Shown here one piece after another: positions 1 to 7,028 of a stretch of DNA of 10,375 bases (its first letter is position 1; each line of letters begins with the position of its first letter). The DNA lies in the NCBI GenBank assembly GCA_021795135.1, contig JAJYPT010000049.1:1-10375 (forward strand), written 5' to 3'. The stretch is from Actinomycetes bacterium. Lineage in GTDB: Bacteria; Actinomycetota; Acidimicrobiia; Acidimicrobiales; JAJYPT01. A program made the position numbers and the translations under genes. The notes under the pieces were generated by a model. It saw nothing but the letters and a program-made list of their open reading frames with translations. It made no database searches and was not told the DNA's origin.

Positions 1-1
1 T

Positions 2-796
2 TCCGATCTTATAGGAACTATTGAGATAGCAAAAAAAGTAGGCAAAAAAACTTTACTACATTATCAAAAATTATTTGGTTTTGGTCAACCAACCGGATTG
101 CATTTTCCAGGGGCTTCTCCTGGTATAACACCTAATGCAACTTGGTCTGCCAGTTCTATTGGTAGTGTTCCAATTGGACAAAGTAATGCTGTAAATGTTT
201 TACAATTAGCAGATGCCTATAATGTGGTGGCTAATGGGGGTCTTTTCGTGCCACCGCACTTAGTAAGAGCTACTGTTTCTTCAACTGGAAAAGTAAAAGC
301 AGTTCCTTTGCCTAAAGTTCATAGAATCATTCCTCTAAGTACGGTTAAAACTTTGTTGCCTTTTATGGAAAGAGTTGTTACTTCAAAAAATGGAACTGGG
401 GTCAAAGCTGCTATACCTAATTATGTTGTAGCCGGTAAGACTGGAACAGCTAGACAACCTTATCCAAATAAACCGGGATATCAACCTGGTAACTATGTTG
501 CTACTTTTGCAGGAATTGCTCCTGCGCAACACCCCGCTTTTACTATAGTGGTAAGTCTTTTCCATCCTAGGGTTATTTATGGTGGCTCAGTATCTGCTCC
601 AGCTTTTGCTAAAATCATGAACTATACACTTCAACATTTCAATGTAGCGCCTCCTTCGGTACCTCCTACCTCATTTACGCCCTCTAGGTCTTCCAAAGGA
701 GCTAAAATACTTGGTTTAGATAACTATTTGAAGCTTTCTTTATCGCCAAAGGCGACTAGGCTTTTATCTAGAGAAATAGCCCAAAGTCGAGATTAA
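2..796 (+). CDS. ftsI: Peptidoglycan D,D-transpeptidase FtsI (class B PBP, PBP3-like), 3' part
   Basis: This is the C-terminal 264 residues of a class B penicillin-binding protein, open at the window's left edge. The family cross-links septal peptidoglycan outside the membrane, in complex with FtsW. The first visible residues (S-D-L-I-G-T-I-E-I-A) align with the family block around the SxN motif. They are followed by FGFGQPTGLHFPG, then the PIGQ…VLQLADAYNVVANGG block, and the KTGTA box at bases 437–451 (residues 146–150 of the visible part). The catalytic SxxK, the N-terminal membrane anchor and the dimerisation domain lie upstream of the window. No PASTA repeats follow the transpeptidase domain; a short Pro/Ser-rich tail closes the protein. 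The stop codon overlaps the AAAGGA that probably serves murE, so the two genes are likely co-transcribed. Where the family has SSN, the sequence appears to read S-D-L (see findings). Family assignment is secure; FtsI rather than another class B PBP follows from its position before murE. Confidence 0.95.
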   Translation, partial: SDLIGTIEIAKKVGKKTLLHYQKLFGFGQPTGLHFPGASPGITPNATWSASSIGSVPIGQSNAVNVLQLADAYNVVANGGLFVPPHLVRATVSSTGKVKAVPLPKVHRIIPLSTVKTLLPFMERVVTSKNGTGVKAAIPNYVVAGKTGTARQPYPNKPGYQPGNYVATFAGIAPAQHPAFTIVVSLFHPRVIYGGSVSAPAFAKIMNYTLQHFNVAPPSVPPTSFTPSRSSKGAKILGLDNYLKLSLSPKATRLLSREIAQSRD

Positions 797-800
797 AGGA
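795..800 (+). promoter_or_regulatory. Shine-Dalgarno of murE
   Basis: AAAGGA overlaps the ftsI stop codon. It touches the TTG at 801 with no spacer, so that codon is a poor start. It lies 12 bases before the GTG at 813, which is long but workable. This spacing, together with the MurE-like N-terminus that results, favours GTG 813. Confidence 0.5.
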
Positions 801-812
801 TTGTCGCTTTTC

Positions 813-2231
813 GTGCGACTAGATTTATTACTAAAAGGAATTGACATTATTGAAGTTCATGGAACTATTGATAATGTCGACATAAAAGCCATAACTCATG
901 ATTCTCGTGAAGTTGTGCCAGGAGCACTGTTTTTTTGCTTGCCCGGCACCACTGTAGATGGTCATGACTTTGCAGCTGAGGCCATAGAAGCTGGAGCTGT
1001 AGCAATAGTTTGTGAAAAGCTTTTGCCAGTTTCAGTCCCTCAGGCAATAGTTGGAGTCAACAAGGCCCGAGCGATCATGGCTATTATTGCTGCGCGCTTT
1101 TTTGATTATCCTTCTTCTAGGATAAAAGTTATCGGGGTAACTGGTACTGATGGCAAGACGACAGTAACTCATATGCTAGCTTCGATCTTGCAAGCCCATA
1201 ATTGGCCTACAGCCGTATTGGGGACCCTCCAAGGCGTACGTACTACACCTGAAGCTCCCATTCTTCAACAAGCTTTAGCAGGTTATTTAGCAGAAGGAAA
1301 AGTTGCAGTTTCGTTAGAGGTTTCTTCTCATGCCTTGGTGCAACACAGAGTAGATGCTATGAGATTTGAAGCAGCAGTTTTTACAAATCTTTCTCAAGAT
1401 CATTTAGATTTTCATGGAACTATGGAAGCTTATTTTGAGGCTAAAGCTACTTTGTTTACTTCTTTGCGCTCAAAAATAGGTATTGTCAACGCAGATGACG
1501 TTTGGGGTAGGAAATTATTAGAAAGAGAAAAATCTATTGTGTTGCATAAATTTTCTCTTTCTGATGCCAAAGATTTGGTTCTTAGTCCTGTGGGAAGTAA
1601 ATTTATCTGGGAAGGGGTAGAAATTTCTCTAGCTTTGACCGGTCGTCACAATGTTGCCAACGCTTTAGCCGCAGCAGTTACTGCAAAAGCTCTAGGGATA
1701 CCAAAAGAAACTATAGCGATAGGTTTGGCTGCACTCAAAGGGGTTCCAGGGCGTTTTGAACCCATAGAGATGGGACAATCCTTTAGTGTAATTGTTGACT
1801 ATGCCCATACACCTAGTGCTTTAGAACAAGTATTGAGAGCAGCTCGTCATGTAAGCTCTCCAGGAGGAAGGGTGTTGGTAGTCTTTGGCTGTGGCGGACA
1901 AAGAGACAAAGCTAAAAGACCTCTTATGGGTGAAATTTCGAGTTTGTTATCTGATGTAACTATCCTTACCTCAGATAATCCTCGTAATGAAGATCCACTT
2001 GATATTATTAGACAAATTCAATCCGGTGTAACAGGCTCAGCTCAACTTGTAGTACAACCCGATAGATTTCAAGCAATAACTCAAGCTTTGACGGCAGCCA
2101 AAGAAGGAGACGTAGTTATTATCGCCGGTAAAGGTCATGAAACAGGACAAAGTATTGCAGATCAAATTATTAGTTTTGATGACCGTAAAATAACGAGGGA
2201 AATTTTGAAAAATATTAAGGGTAATTGCTAG
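813..2231 (+). CDS. murE: UDP-MurNAc-L-Ala-D-Glu:meso-diaminopimelate ligase MurE
   Basis: A cytoplasmic ATP-dependent Mur ligase that adds the third residue of the stem peptide to UDP-MurNAc-L-Ala-D-Glu. The N-terminal domain carries ITHDSREVVPGALFFCLPG, typical of MurE uridine-nucleotide binding. The central ATPase has GTDGKTT at bases 1143–1163 (about residue 111), followed by EVSSHALVQHRVD and FTNLSQDHLDFHGTMEAY, which hold conserved ligand and metal-binding residues. The C-terminal domain has DNPRNEDP at 1974 onward (about residue 388) and ends with GKGHETGQ. In this family DNPR marks meso-diaminopimelate specificity, as opposed to the lysine-type sequence. From GTG 813 the protein is 472 residues, a normal length, and begins M-R-L-D-L-L-L-K-G as many homologues do. 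A TTG at 801 would add four residues but has no room for a ribosome site. The stop TAG shares its last G with the mraY start. murF, the usual next gene, is absent. Confidence 0.96.
   Translation: MRLDLLLKGIDIIEVHGTIDNVDIKAITHDSREVVPGALFFCLPGTTVDGHDFAAEAIEAGAVAIVCEKLLPVSVPQAIVGVNKARAIMAIIAARFFDYPSSRIKVIGVTGTDGKTTVTHMLASILQAHNWPTAVLGTLQGVRTTPEAPILQQALAGYLAEGKVAVSLEVSSHALVQHRVDAMRFEAAVFTNLSQDHLDFHGTMEAYFEAKATLFTSLRSKIGIVNADDVWGRKLLEREKSIVLHKFSLSDAKDLVLSPVGSKFIWEGVEISLALTGRHNVANALAAAVTAKALGIPKETIAIGLAALKGVPGRFEPIEMGQSFSVIVDYAHTPSALEQVLRAARHVSSPGGRVLVVFGCGGQRDKAKRPLMGEISSLLSDVTILTSDNPRNEDPLDIIRQIQSGVTGSAQLVVQPDRFQAITQALTAAKEGDVVIIAGKGHETGQSIADQIISFDDRKITREILKNIKGNC
2217..2221 (+). promoter_or_regulatory. 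Shine-Dalgarno of mraY
   Basis: AAGGG inside the last codons of murE lies 9 bases before the GTG at 2231 but only 3 before the TTG at 2225. This decides the mraY start in favour of GTG 2231. Confidence 0.6.
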
Positions 2232-3274
2232 TGATTGCCTTGTTTGTCTCGGGAATGGTTTCCCTTTTAGTATCTGGTTTTACCACTCCAATTTTAATAA
2301 AAATACTAAAGTCAAAAGGTGTTGGACAACAAATCAGAGAAGATGGACCTCAAAAACATATAACCAAAGCAGGTACGCCCACTATGGGTGGAATCGCAAT
2401 TGTGTTAGCTGTCATAGTCGGATATTTAGTCGGACATTTAGTTGGAGTGAGATTTTCTTCTGCTGGAATAGTTTCTATTATTACCATTTTTGGAGCAGGT
2501 TTAGTAGGTTTTGCAGATGACTGGATTAAAGTAAAAAATCAAAGAAATTTAGGATTGAGCAAAAAAACTAAAGCAGGAGGACAAATTCTTTTGGCTTTGA
2601 TTTTTGCTTTCTTAGCTCTAAATTGGGTTCATCTTGGAACAGAAGTTTCTTTTACCGCTTTAGTGCATAACTATGTAGGGCCTGTTTTTTATTTGAGCCC
2701 CCTCCTTTGGGTGTTGTGGGCGATATTAGTTATTACAGGTACCTCTAATGCTGTCAATTTGACAGATGGTCTTGATGGCTTGGCAGCTGGAGCATCTGCC
2801 TTTGGTTTTTTTACACTAGTGATAATTGGATATTGGCAATTTAGACATAGTGGTGATTACAATGTTCACCACAGTTTAGATCTTGCTTTAGTGGCAGTTT
2901 CTATGGCCGCTGCTTGTGCGGGATTTTTATGGTGGAATGCAGCCCCTGCTCAAATATTTATGGGAGATACCGGTTCTTTGGCAATAGGAGCGGGATTAGC
3001 AGCTCTTTCATTACAGCTCAAAGTTGTTTTATTGCTTCCAATTATGGGTGCTTTGTTTGTCATAGTTACTTTATCGGTAGTTATTCAAGTTTTTAGTTTT
3101 AAAGTATTTCATAAGCGAGTTTTTAGAATGGCTCCTTTGCATCATCATTTTGAATTAGGAGGGTGGCCAGAAACTACAGTTATAGTTAGATTTTGGATTT
3201 TAGCTGCTTTGTTTACTGCTATAGCTTTGGGAATTTTCTATACAGACTTTTTAGCTCATAAAGGAATATTTTGA
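2231..3274 (+). CDS. mraY: Phospho-N-acetylmuramoyl-pentapeptide-transferase MraY
   Basis: An integral membrane enzyme that moves phospho-MurNAc-pentapeptide from UDP to undecaprenyl phosphate, giving lipid I on the cytoplasmic face. Hydrophobic segments run through the whole protein, as expected for a ten-helix family. Family signatures are all present: GTPTMGG after the first helix, the acidic pair D96-D97 in FADDW, NLTDGLDG at residues 176–183 (bases 2756–2779), MGDTGSL with D246, and the histidine cluster HHHFE at 304–308. The length of 347 residues is normal. GTG 2231 is preferred over TTG 2225 because of AAGGG 9 bases upstream; it also gives a one-base TAG/GTG overlap with murE that suggests translational coupling. 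The gene directly follows murE, with no murF between them. The last codons overlap the murD start by four bases. Confidence 0.97.
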   Translation: MIALFVSGMVSLLVSGFTTPILIKILKSKGVGQQIREDGPQKHITKAGTPTMGGIAIVLAVIVGYLVGHLVGVRFSSAGIVSIITIFGAGLVGFADDWIKVKNQRNLGLSKKTKAGGQILLALIFAFLALNWVHLGTEVSFTALVHNYVGPVFYLSPLLWVLWAILVITGTSNAVNLTDGLDGLAAGASAFGFFTLVIIGYWQFRHSGDYNVHHSLDLALVAVSMAAACAGFLWWNAAPAQIFMGDTGSLAIGAGLAALSLQLKVVLLLPIMGALFVIVTLSVVIQVFSFKVFHKRVFRMAPLHHHFELGGWPETTVIVRFWILAALFTAIALGIFYTDFLAHKGIF

Positions 3275-4620
3275 CAAAAACGGCTAAAGATGTTTTGCTA
3301 GAACCTGTTTTAATTGTAGGCTTTGGGGTCTCTGGACAGGCTGTAGCTAAAAAGTTATATGAACAAGAGGTTGAATTTATTGTTATAGACGACAACCCTC
3401 AAGCTAAAGTGATAGAAGTTGCCACAAGTATGGGGATTTCGGTTATACAGCCTCGGGATAAAATAGAATTTGACGAGATTATCAAAAAAGTTGGTTCTAT
3501 AGTTGTTGGTCCTGGCATTCCTAGCCATCATCCTATATTTTCTACTAAAGGTCATGAAATTATGGGAGAAGTAGAATTAGCTTGGAGAATTTCAGATGTT
3601 CCTACGATAGCTATAACTGGCACTAATGGGAAAACAACTGTTACGACTTTAGTAACTGCTATGTTGCAAAGATCAGGATTTCAAGCAGTGGCTGCAGGTA
3701 ACATAGGAACCCCTTTTATAAAAGTTGCTAATGATAACTTAGATTTTATTGTTTTAGAGGTTTCTTCTTTTCAGTTGTTTCTTACTACAACTTTTAAACC
3801 TGTCATTGGAACCTGGCTTAATATATCCCCTGATCATCTTGATTGGCATCACACGATGCAAGACTATATACAGGCTAAATTTAATATATGGAAAGCTCAA
3901 GATATTCAAGATCTAGCTATTGCTAATTTCGATGATGAAATAGTCAGGTCTAAAGTTGAACTTATAAAGTCTAAAGTTGTTTTCTTTTCTACTAACCCCA
4001 ATAACTTGGGGAAGTCTTATTGTCTTGATAAAGGGATGATTGTGAACCCAAACCATCAAGCTATTGTAGAGATAGATACATTACCTAGACGATTGCCTCA
4101 TGACTTAGTCAATGATTTGGCCTCCATAGCTACTGCAATGGAGGCAGGAGCTAGTCTAGAAAGTTGTCGTGAAGTATTAACAGAATTTAACGGTCTTTCT
4201 CATAGAGTTGAGTTTTTGGGTAGCTATCACGATGTAAAGTATTTTAATGACTCTAAAGCAACTACGCCTGCTTCGGTCTCTGCTGCTTTGAAGGGATTTG
4301 ATTCAGTTGTTTTGATAGCAGGGGGGAAGAATAAAGGTTTGAGTTTAGAACCTTTATTGGAAGAAGCTAGCCGATTACGACATGTTGTTGCAATAGGTGA
4401 AGCATCATCAGAATTAGAAAAAATTTTTGAAAATATTTGTCCTGTGGTGACAGCCCATTCTATGGATGAAGCTGTAAATTTAGCTAGTTGTTATGCTAAA
4501 GCTGGAGATTCGATTCTTTTGTCTCCAGGTTGCACCTCATATGATTGGTATGGGTCATATGTTGAAAGAGGAAATGATTTTTCAAGAGCAGTAAGGGCTC
4601 AGATTGGCAAAGAAAAGTAA
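3271..4620 (+). CDS. murD: UDP-N-acetylmuramoyl-L-alanine:D-glutamate ligase MurD
   Basis: A cytoplasmic ATP-dependent ligase that adds D-glutamate to UDP-MurNAc-L-Ala. The N-terminal Rossmann-like domain begins VLIVGFGVSGQAVAKKL. The ATPase domain carries GTNGKTT at bases 3619–3639 (residues 117–123), then LEVSSFQL and NISPDHLDWH. The C-terminal domain has NDSKAT from residue 326 and the late signature LLSPGCTSYDWYGSYVERG. Homologues usually read S-F-D in this signature where this protein has S-Y-D, a mild change. At 449 residues the length is typical. The start is TTG, 5 bases after AAAGGA (3260–3265) and overlapping the mraY stop as TTGA. It belongs to the same transcription unit as mraY and ftsW; the 3' end overlaps the ftsW start by 17 bases. 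Confidence 0.96.
   Translation: MTKTAKDVLLEPVLIVGFGVSGQAVAKKLYEQEVEFIVIDDNPQAKVIEVATSMGISVIQPRDKIEFDEIIKKVGSIVVGPGIPSHHPIFSTKGHEIMGEVELAWRISDVPTIAITGTNGKTTVTTLVTAMLQRSGFQAVAAGNIGTPFIKVANDNLDFIVLEVSSFQLFLTTTFKPVIGTWLNISPDHLDWHHTMQDYIQAKFNIWKAQDIQDLAIANFDDEIVRSKVELIKSKVVFFSTNPNNLGKSYCLDKGMIVNPNHQAIVEIDTLPRRLPHDLVNDLASIATAMEAGASLESCREVLTEFNGLSHRVEFLGSYHDVKYFNDSKATTPASVSAALKGFDSVVLIAGGKNKGLSLEPLLEEASRLRHVVAIGEASSELEKIFENICPVVTAHSMDEAVNLASCYAKAGDSILLSPGCTSYDWYGSYVERGNDFSRAVRAQIGKEK
4593..4597 (+). promoter_or_regulatory. Shine-Dalgarno of ftsW
   Basis: AAGGG within the murD 3' end lies 6 bases before the TTG at 4604. It supports that start despite the 17-base overlap with murD. Confidence 0.55.
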
Positions 4621-5857
4621 TTCTAAATTAAATCTTAAAAGTTTTTTTAATTTATCTACTTTAGGAAAGAAAGTTCCTTTTGGACTACCTAGGTCTCCTC
4701 ATCCAACAGATTTTTTATTGCTTTTAGTTTTAGTAACTATATTGAACCTTTTTGGTCTTGTTATGGTTTTATCTGCTTCTTCTGTAATATCTGAAAGTCA
4801 TTATGGTTCTCCTTGGGTCTATTTTGAACATCAAGCCCTATGGGTATTGTTAGGGGCAATTGCTCTTTTTGTTGTAATGCAATTTGACTATAGGTATTGG
4901 AGGCGCTGGGTTCCTTTATTCCTAGGGGCTTGTATAGTCATGTTGATAGGGGTTTTAGTTCCTGGGGTTGGAGTAAAAGTTTTGGGCTCGAGTCGTTGGA
5001 TAGGCTATGGTAGTTTACGAATTCAACCCTCAGAAATAGTAAAATTGGCACTCGTATTTTTTTATGCAGATCTTTTTTCTAGAAGAAAAGACAAAGTAAA
5101 AGATCTAAATCAAGTTCTTCGCCCAGCCCTTATGGTCTTTGGCATAGTTGGTCTTTTGGTAATGCTTCAGCCCGATATGGGAACGACTATAATTATTGCT
5201 TGTATAACTTTTGCAATTTTATATATAGGAGGTACCCCTGGACGTGCTTTGTTGGCTCTTTCGGCATTAGGTGTTATTGGGGGGTATATATTAGGCGTTA
5301 TTCAACCTTATAGAAGGGCTAGATTGTTGACCTTTTTGAATCCTTGGGCACATCCTTTATCTGGAGGGTATCAAATTGTCCAATCATTAGTAGGGTTGGG
5401 TTCGGGGCACATACTAGGAGTTGGTCTAGGAGCTGGAACTGTAAAATGGGGATTTTTACCTAATGCTTTTACCGATTTTATTTTTTCTGTTATAGGTGAA
5501 GAGTTAGGCTTAGTTGGTTCTTTGATTGTAGTTGGTTTTTTTATTTTACTAGCAGTTCTAGGGATCCGAATAGCTGTAAGAGCTCCCGATAGATATGGAA
5601 CTCTTGTTGCTATAGGTATAACTTGTTGGATAACTACCCAAGCCATTGTCAACATAGGAGCAGTTATAGGTATCTTGCCAGTAACTGGAGTCCCTTTGCC
5701 ATTTATTTCATTTGGGGGATCTTCTTTGTTGGTTGAAATGACAGGAATTGGAGTATTGCTAAATATCTCCCACCAAGAAAAAAAGACTAAACTAAAACCA
5801 AAAACTGAACTCAAATTTGAACCCAGTGCTGTAAATACATACAAAAACCTTCCTTAG
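4604..5857 (+). CDS. ftsW: Septal peptidoglycan glycosyltransferase FtsW (SEDS family)
   Basis: A polytopic membrane protein of the SEDS family. It polymerises glycan strands from lipid II at the division site and works as a pair with the class B PBP FtsI, whose gene lies a few genes upstream. A basic N-terminal cytoplasmic stretch of about 35 residues precedes the first helix. Family blocks follow in order: GLVMVLSASS, SSRWIGYGSLRIQPSE, LQPDMGT, the large periplasmic loop with FLNPWAHPLSGGYQIVQSL, PNAFTDFIFSVIGEELG, and the end signature GVPLPFISFGGSSLL. Asp291 (bases 5474–5476) in TDFIF matches the acidic residue known to be needed for polymerase activity. The length of 417 residues is normal and the tail is Lys-rich and cytoplasmic. 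The start is TTG with a good ribosome site inside murD. RodA is the main alternative, but the dcw position argues for FtsW. Confidence 0.95.
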   Translation: MAKKSNSKLNLKSFFNLSTLGKKVPFGLPRSPHPTDFLLLLVLVTILNLFGLVMVLSASSVISESHYGSPWVYFEHQALWVLLGAIALFVVMQFDYRYWRRWVPLFLGACIVMLIGVLVPGVGVKVLGSSRWIGYGSLRIQPSEIVKLALVFFYADLFSRRKDKVKDLNQVLRPALMVFGIVGLLVMLQPDMGTTIIIACITFAILYIGGTPGRALLALSALGVIGGYILGVIQPYRRARLLTFLNPWAHPLSGGYQIVQSLVGLGSGHILGVGLGAGTVKWGFLPNAFTDFIFSVIGEELGLVGSLIVVGFFILLAVLGIRIAVRAPDRYGTLVAIGITCWITTQAIVNIGAVIGILPVTGVPLPFISFGGSSLLVEMTGIGVLLNISHQEKKTKLKPKTELKFEPSAVNTYKNLP

Positions 5858-5861
5858 ATTT

Positions 5862-5867
5862 GAGGAG
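5862..5867 (+). promoter_or_regulatory. Shine-Dalgarno of murG
   Basis: GAGGAG, the strongest match to the anti-SD in the interior of the cluster, lies 8 bases before the TTG at 5876 in the short gap after ftsW. Confidence 0.7.
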
Positions 5868-5875
5868 ATAAAATC

Positions 5876-7006
5876 TTGAAGCGAAATTTGATAGTCGTTG
5901 CAGCAGGAGGAACAGCTGGTCATGTTTTACCAGCTATTTCATTTGCTAAAGAGTTAGAAGCAATAGGGATCAAAAAACAACATATTAAATTTATAGGTTC
6001 AAAAACTGGCATAGAGAATAAGCTAGTCCCACAAGAAGGTTATTCTTTGGTTAGTATCAATGGAAGAGGTATTACCCGTAAAGTTAGCTTAGATTCTTTA
6101 TTTTCTATTTTTAAACTAGTCATAGGCATTTTTGAAGCTATAGCAAGAATGGGCTTTTATAGACCTAGAGCAGTTGTTTCTTTTGGGGGATATGGTGGTC
6201 TAGCTTGTTCGATTGCAGCTGTAGTATGGAAAGTGCCACTAGTGATTGCTGAATCAAATGCAGTTCCAGGTGCTGCCAATAAACTTATGGCTCCTTTTGC
6301 GAAGGTAAATATTGTTGCTTTTGATTCTACAGATTTGCCTAACAAAGAACTTTTAGGTAATCCTATTCGTCCCCAAATCCAACAATTACAAAGAAATTTA
6401 CATACTAAAAGAACAGCTCGACAAAAGCTTAACTTACCTCCTGATAGTTTTGTGGTAGCTATTTTTGGAGGCTCTTTAGGCGCTCATCACCTTAATGAAG
6501 TTACTCGAAAAGTAGTTACTATTTTGTCAGATCATAAAGATATAGCCATACGACATATTGTTGGGAAAAGAGACTGGCAAGAGTTTTCTAAGATCATAGA
6601 TACTAAAAATTTGGTTTATCAGGTTGTAGAATACCAAGACGATATGGCTTCTTTGTATGCTGCTTGCGACATAGTAATTTCTCGTGCAGGGGGAACTACT
6701 GTTGCAGAAATTACAGCGTTGGGCATTCCAGCTATTTTGGTTCCTTTGCCAAATTCTCCAGGAGATCATCAAAGTGCTAATGCAAAAGCTTTATCAGATG
6801 CTGGAGGTGTAATAGTGATCAAAGATAGCGATCTTAGAGCTGAAGATATTTGTTTTCAAATTGAGCAATTGTCGTCTAATCCTCTCAAATTGAATACTAT
6901 GAGCCAATCTTTATTAAAAATAGGACATAAAGATGCAGCTCAAAAGATGGCCATGTTGGTAGATAAAATAGCATCACCAACAAAAATATCTATAGATAGT
7001 AAATAA
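5876..7006 (+). CDS. murG: UDP-GlcNAc:lipid I N-acetylglucosaminyltransferase MurG
   Basis: A peripheral membrane GT-B glycosyltransferase (family GT28) that adds GlcNAc to lipid I to make lipid II, the substrate of FtsW and FtsI. The N-terminal Rossmann domain has the glycine loop GGTAGH at residues 11–16, then SFGGYGG and PLVIAESNAVPG (homologues usually read HEQN or AEQN here). The second domain has GGSLGA at 198–203, SRAGGTTVAE from residue 269, and PLPNSPGDHQSANA, which together form the UDP-GlcNAc site. At 376 residues it is of usual length. The start is TTG, 18 bases after the ftsW stop, with GAGGAG 8 bases upstream. A 22-base gap separates it from murC. Identity is secure. Confidence 0.96.
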   Translation: MKRNLIVVAAGGTAGHVLPAISFAKELEAIGIKKQHIKFIGSKTGIENKLVPQEGYSLVSINGRGITRKVSLDSLFSIFKLVIGIFEAIARMGFYRPRAVVSFGGYGGLACSIAAVVWKVPLVIAESNAVPGAANKLMAPFAKVNIVAFDSTDLPNKELLGNPIRPQIQQLQRNLHTKRTARQKLNLPPDSFVVAIFGGSLGAHHLNEVTRKVVTILSDHKDIAIRHIVGKRDWQEFSKIIDTKNLVYQVVEYQDDMASLYAACDIVISRAGGTTVAEITALGIPAILVPLPNSPGDHQSANAKALSDAGGVIVIKDSDLRAEDICFQIEQLSSNPLKLNTMSQSLLKIGHKDAAQKMAMLVDKIASPTKISIDSK

Positions 7007-7028
7007 AAATTTTAATCTTGAGAGGGAA

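Noticed and set aside
801..812. TTG 801 as the murE start
   Set aside because: The only ribosome site, AAAGGA, touches it with no spacer. GTG 813 has usable spacing and gives a more typical MurE N-terminus. The difference is four residues.
5371..5844. A 157-codon open frame on the minus strand
   Set aside because: It lies wholly inside ftsW, antisense to its conserved blocks. It is Pro/Thr/Ile-rich, as antisense readings of membrane genes are, and has no recognisable domain.
7007..7028. A separate promoter or terminator between murG and murC
   Set aside because: The gap is only 22 bases, with no hairpin and no pair of promoter boxes; it is filled by the murC ribosome site.
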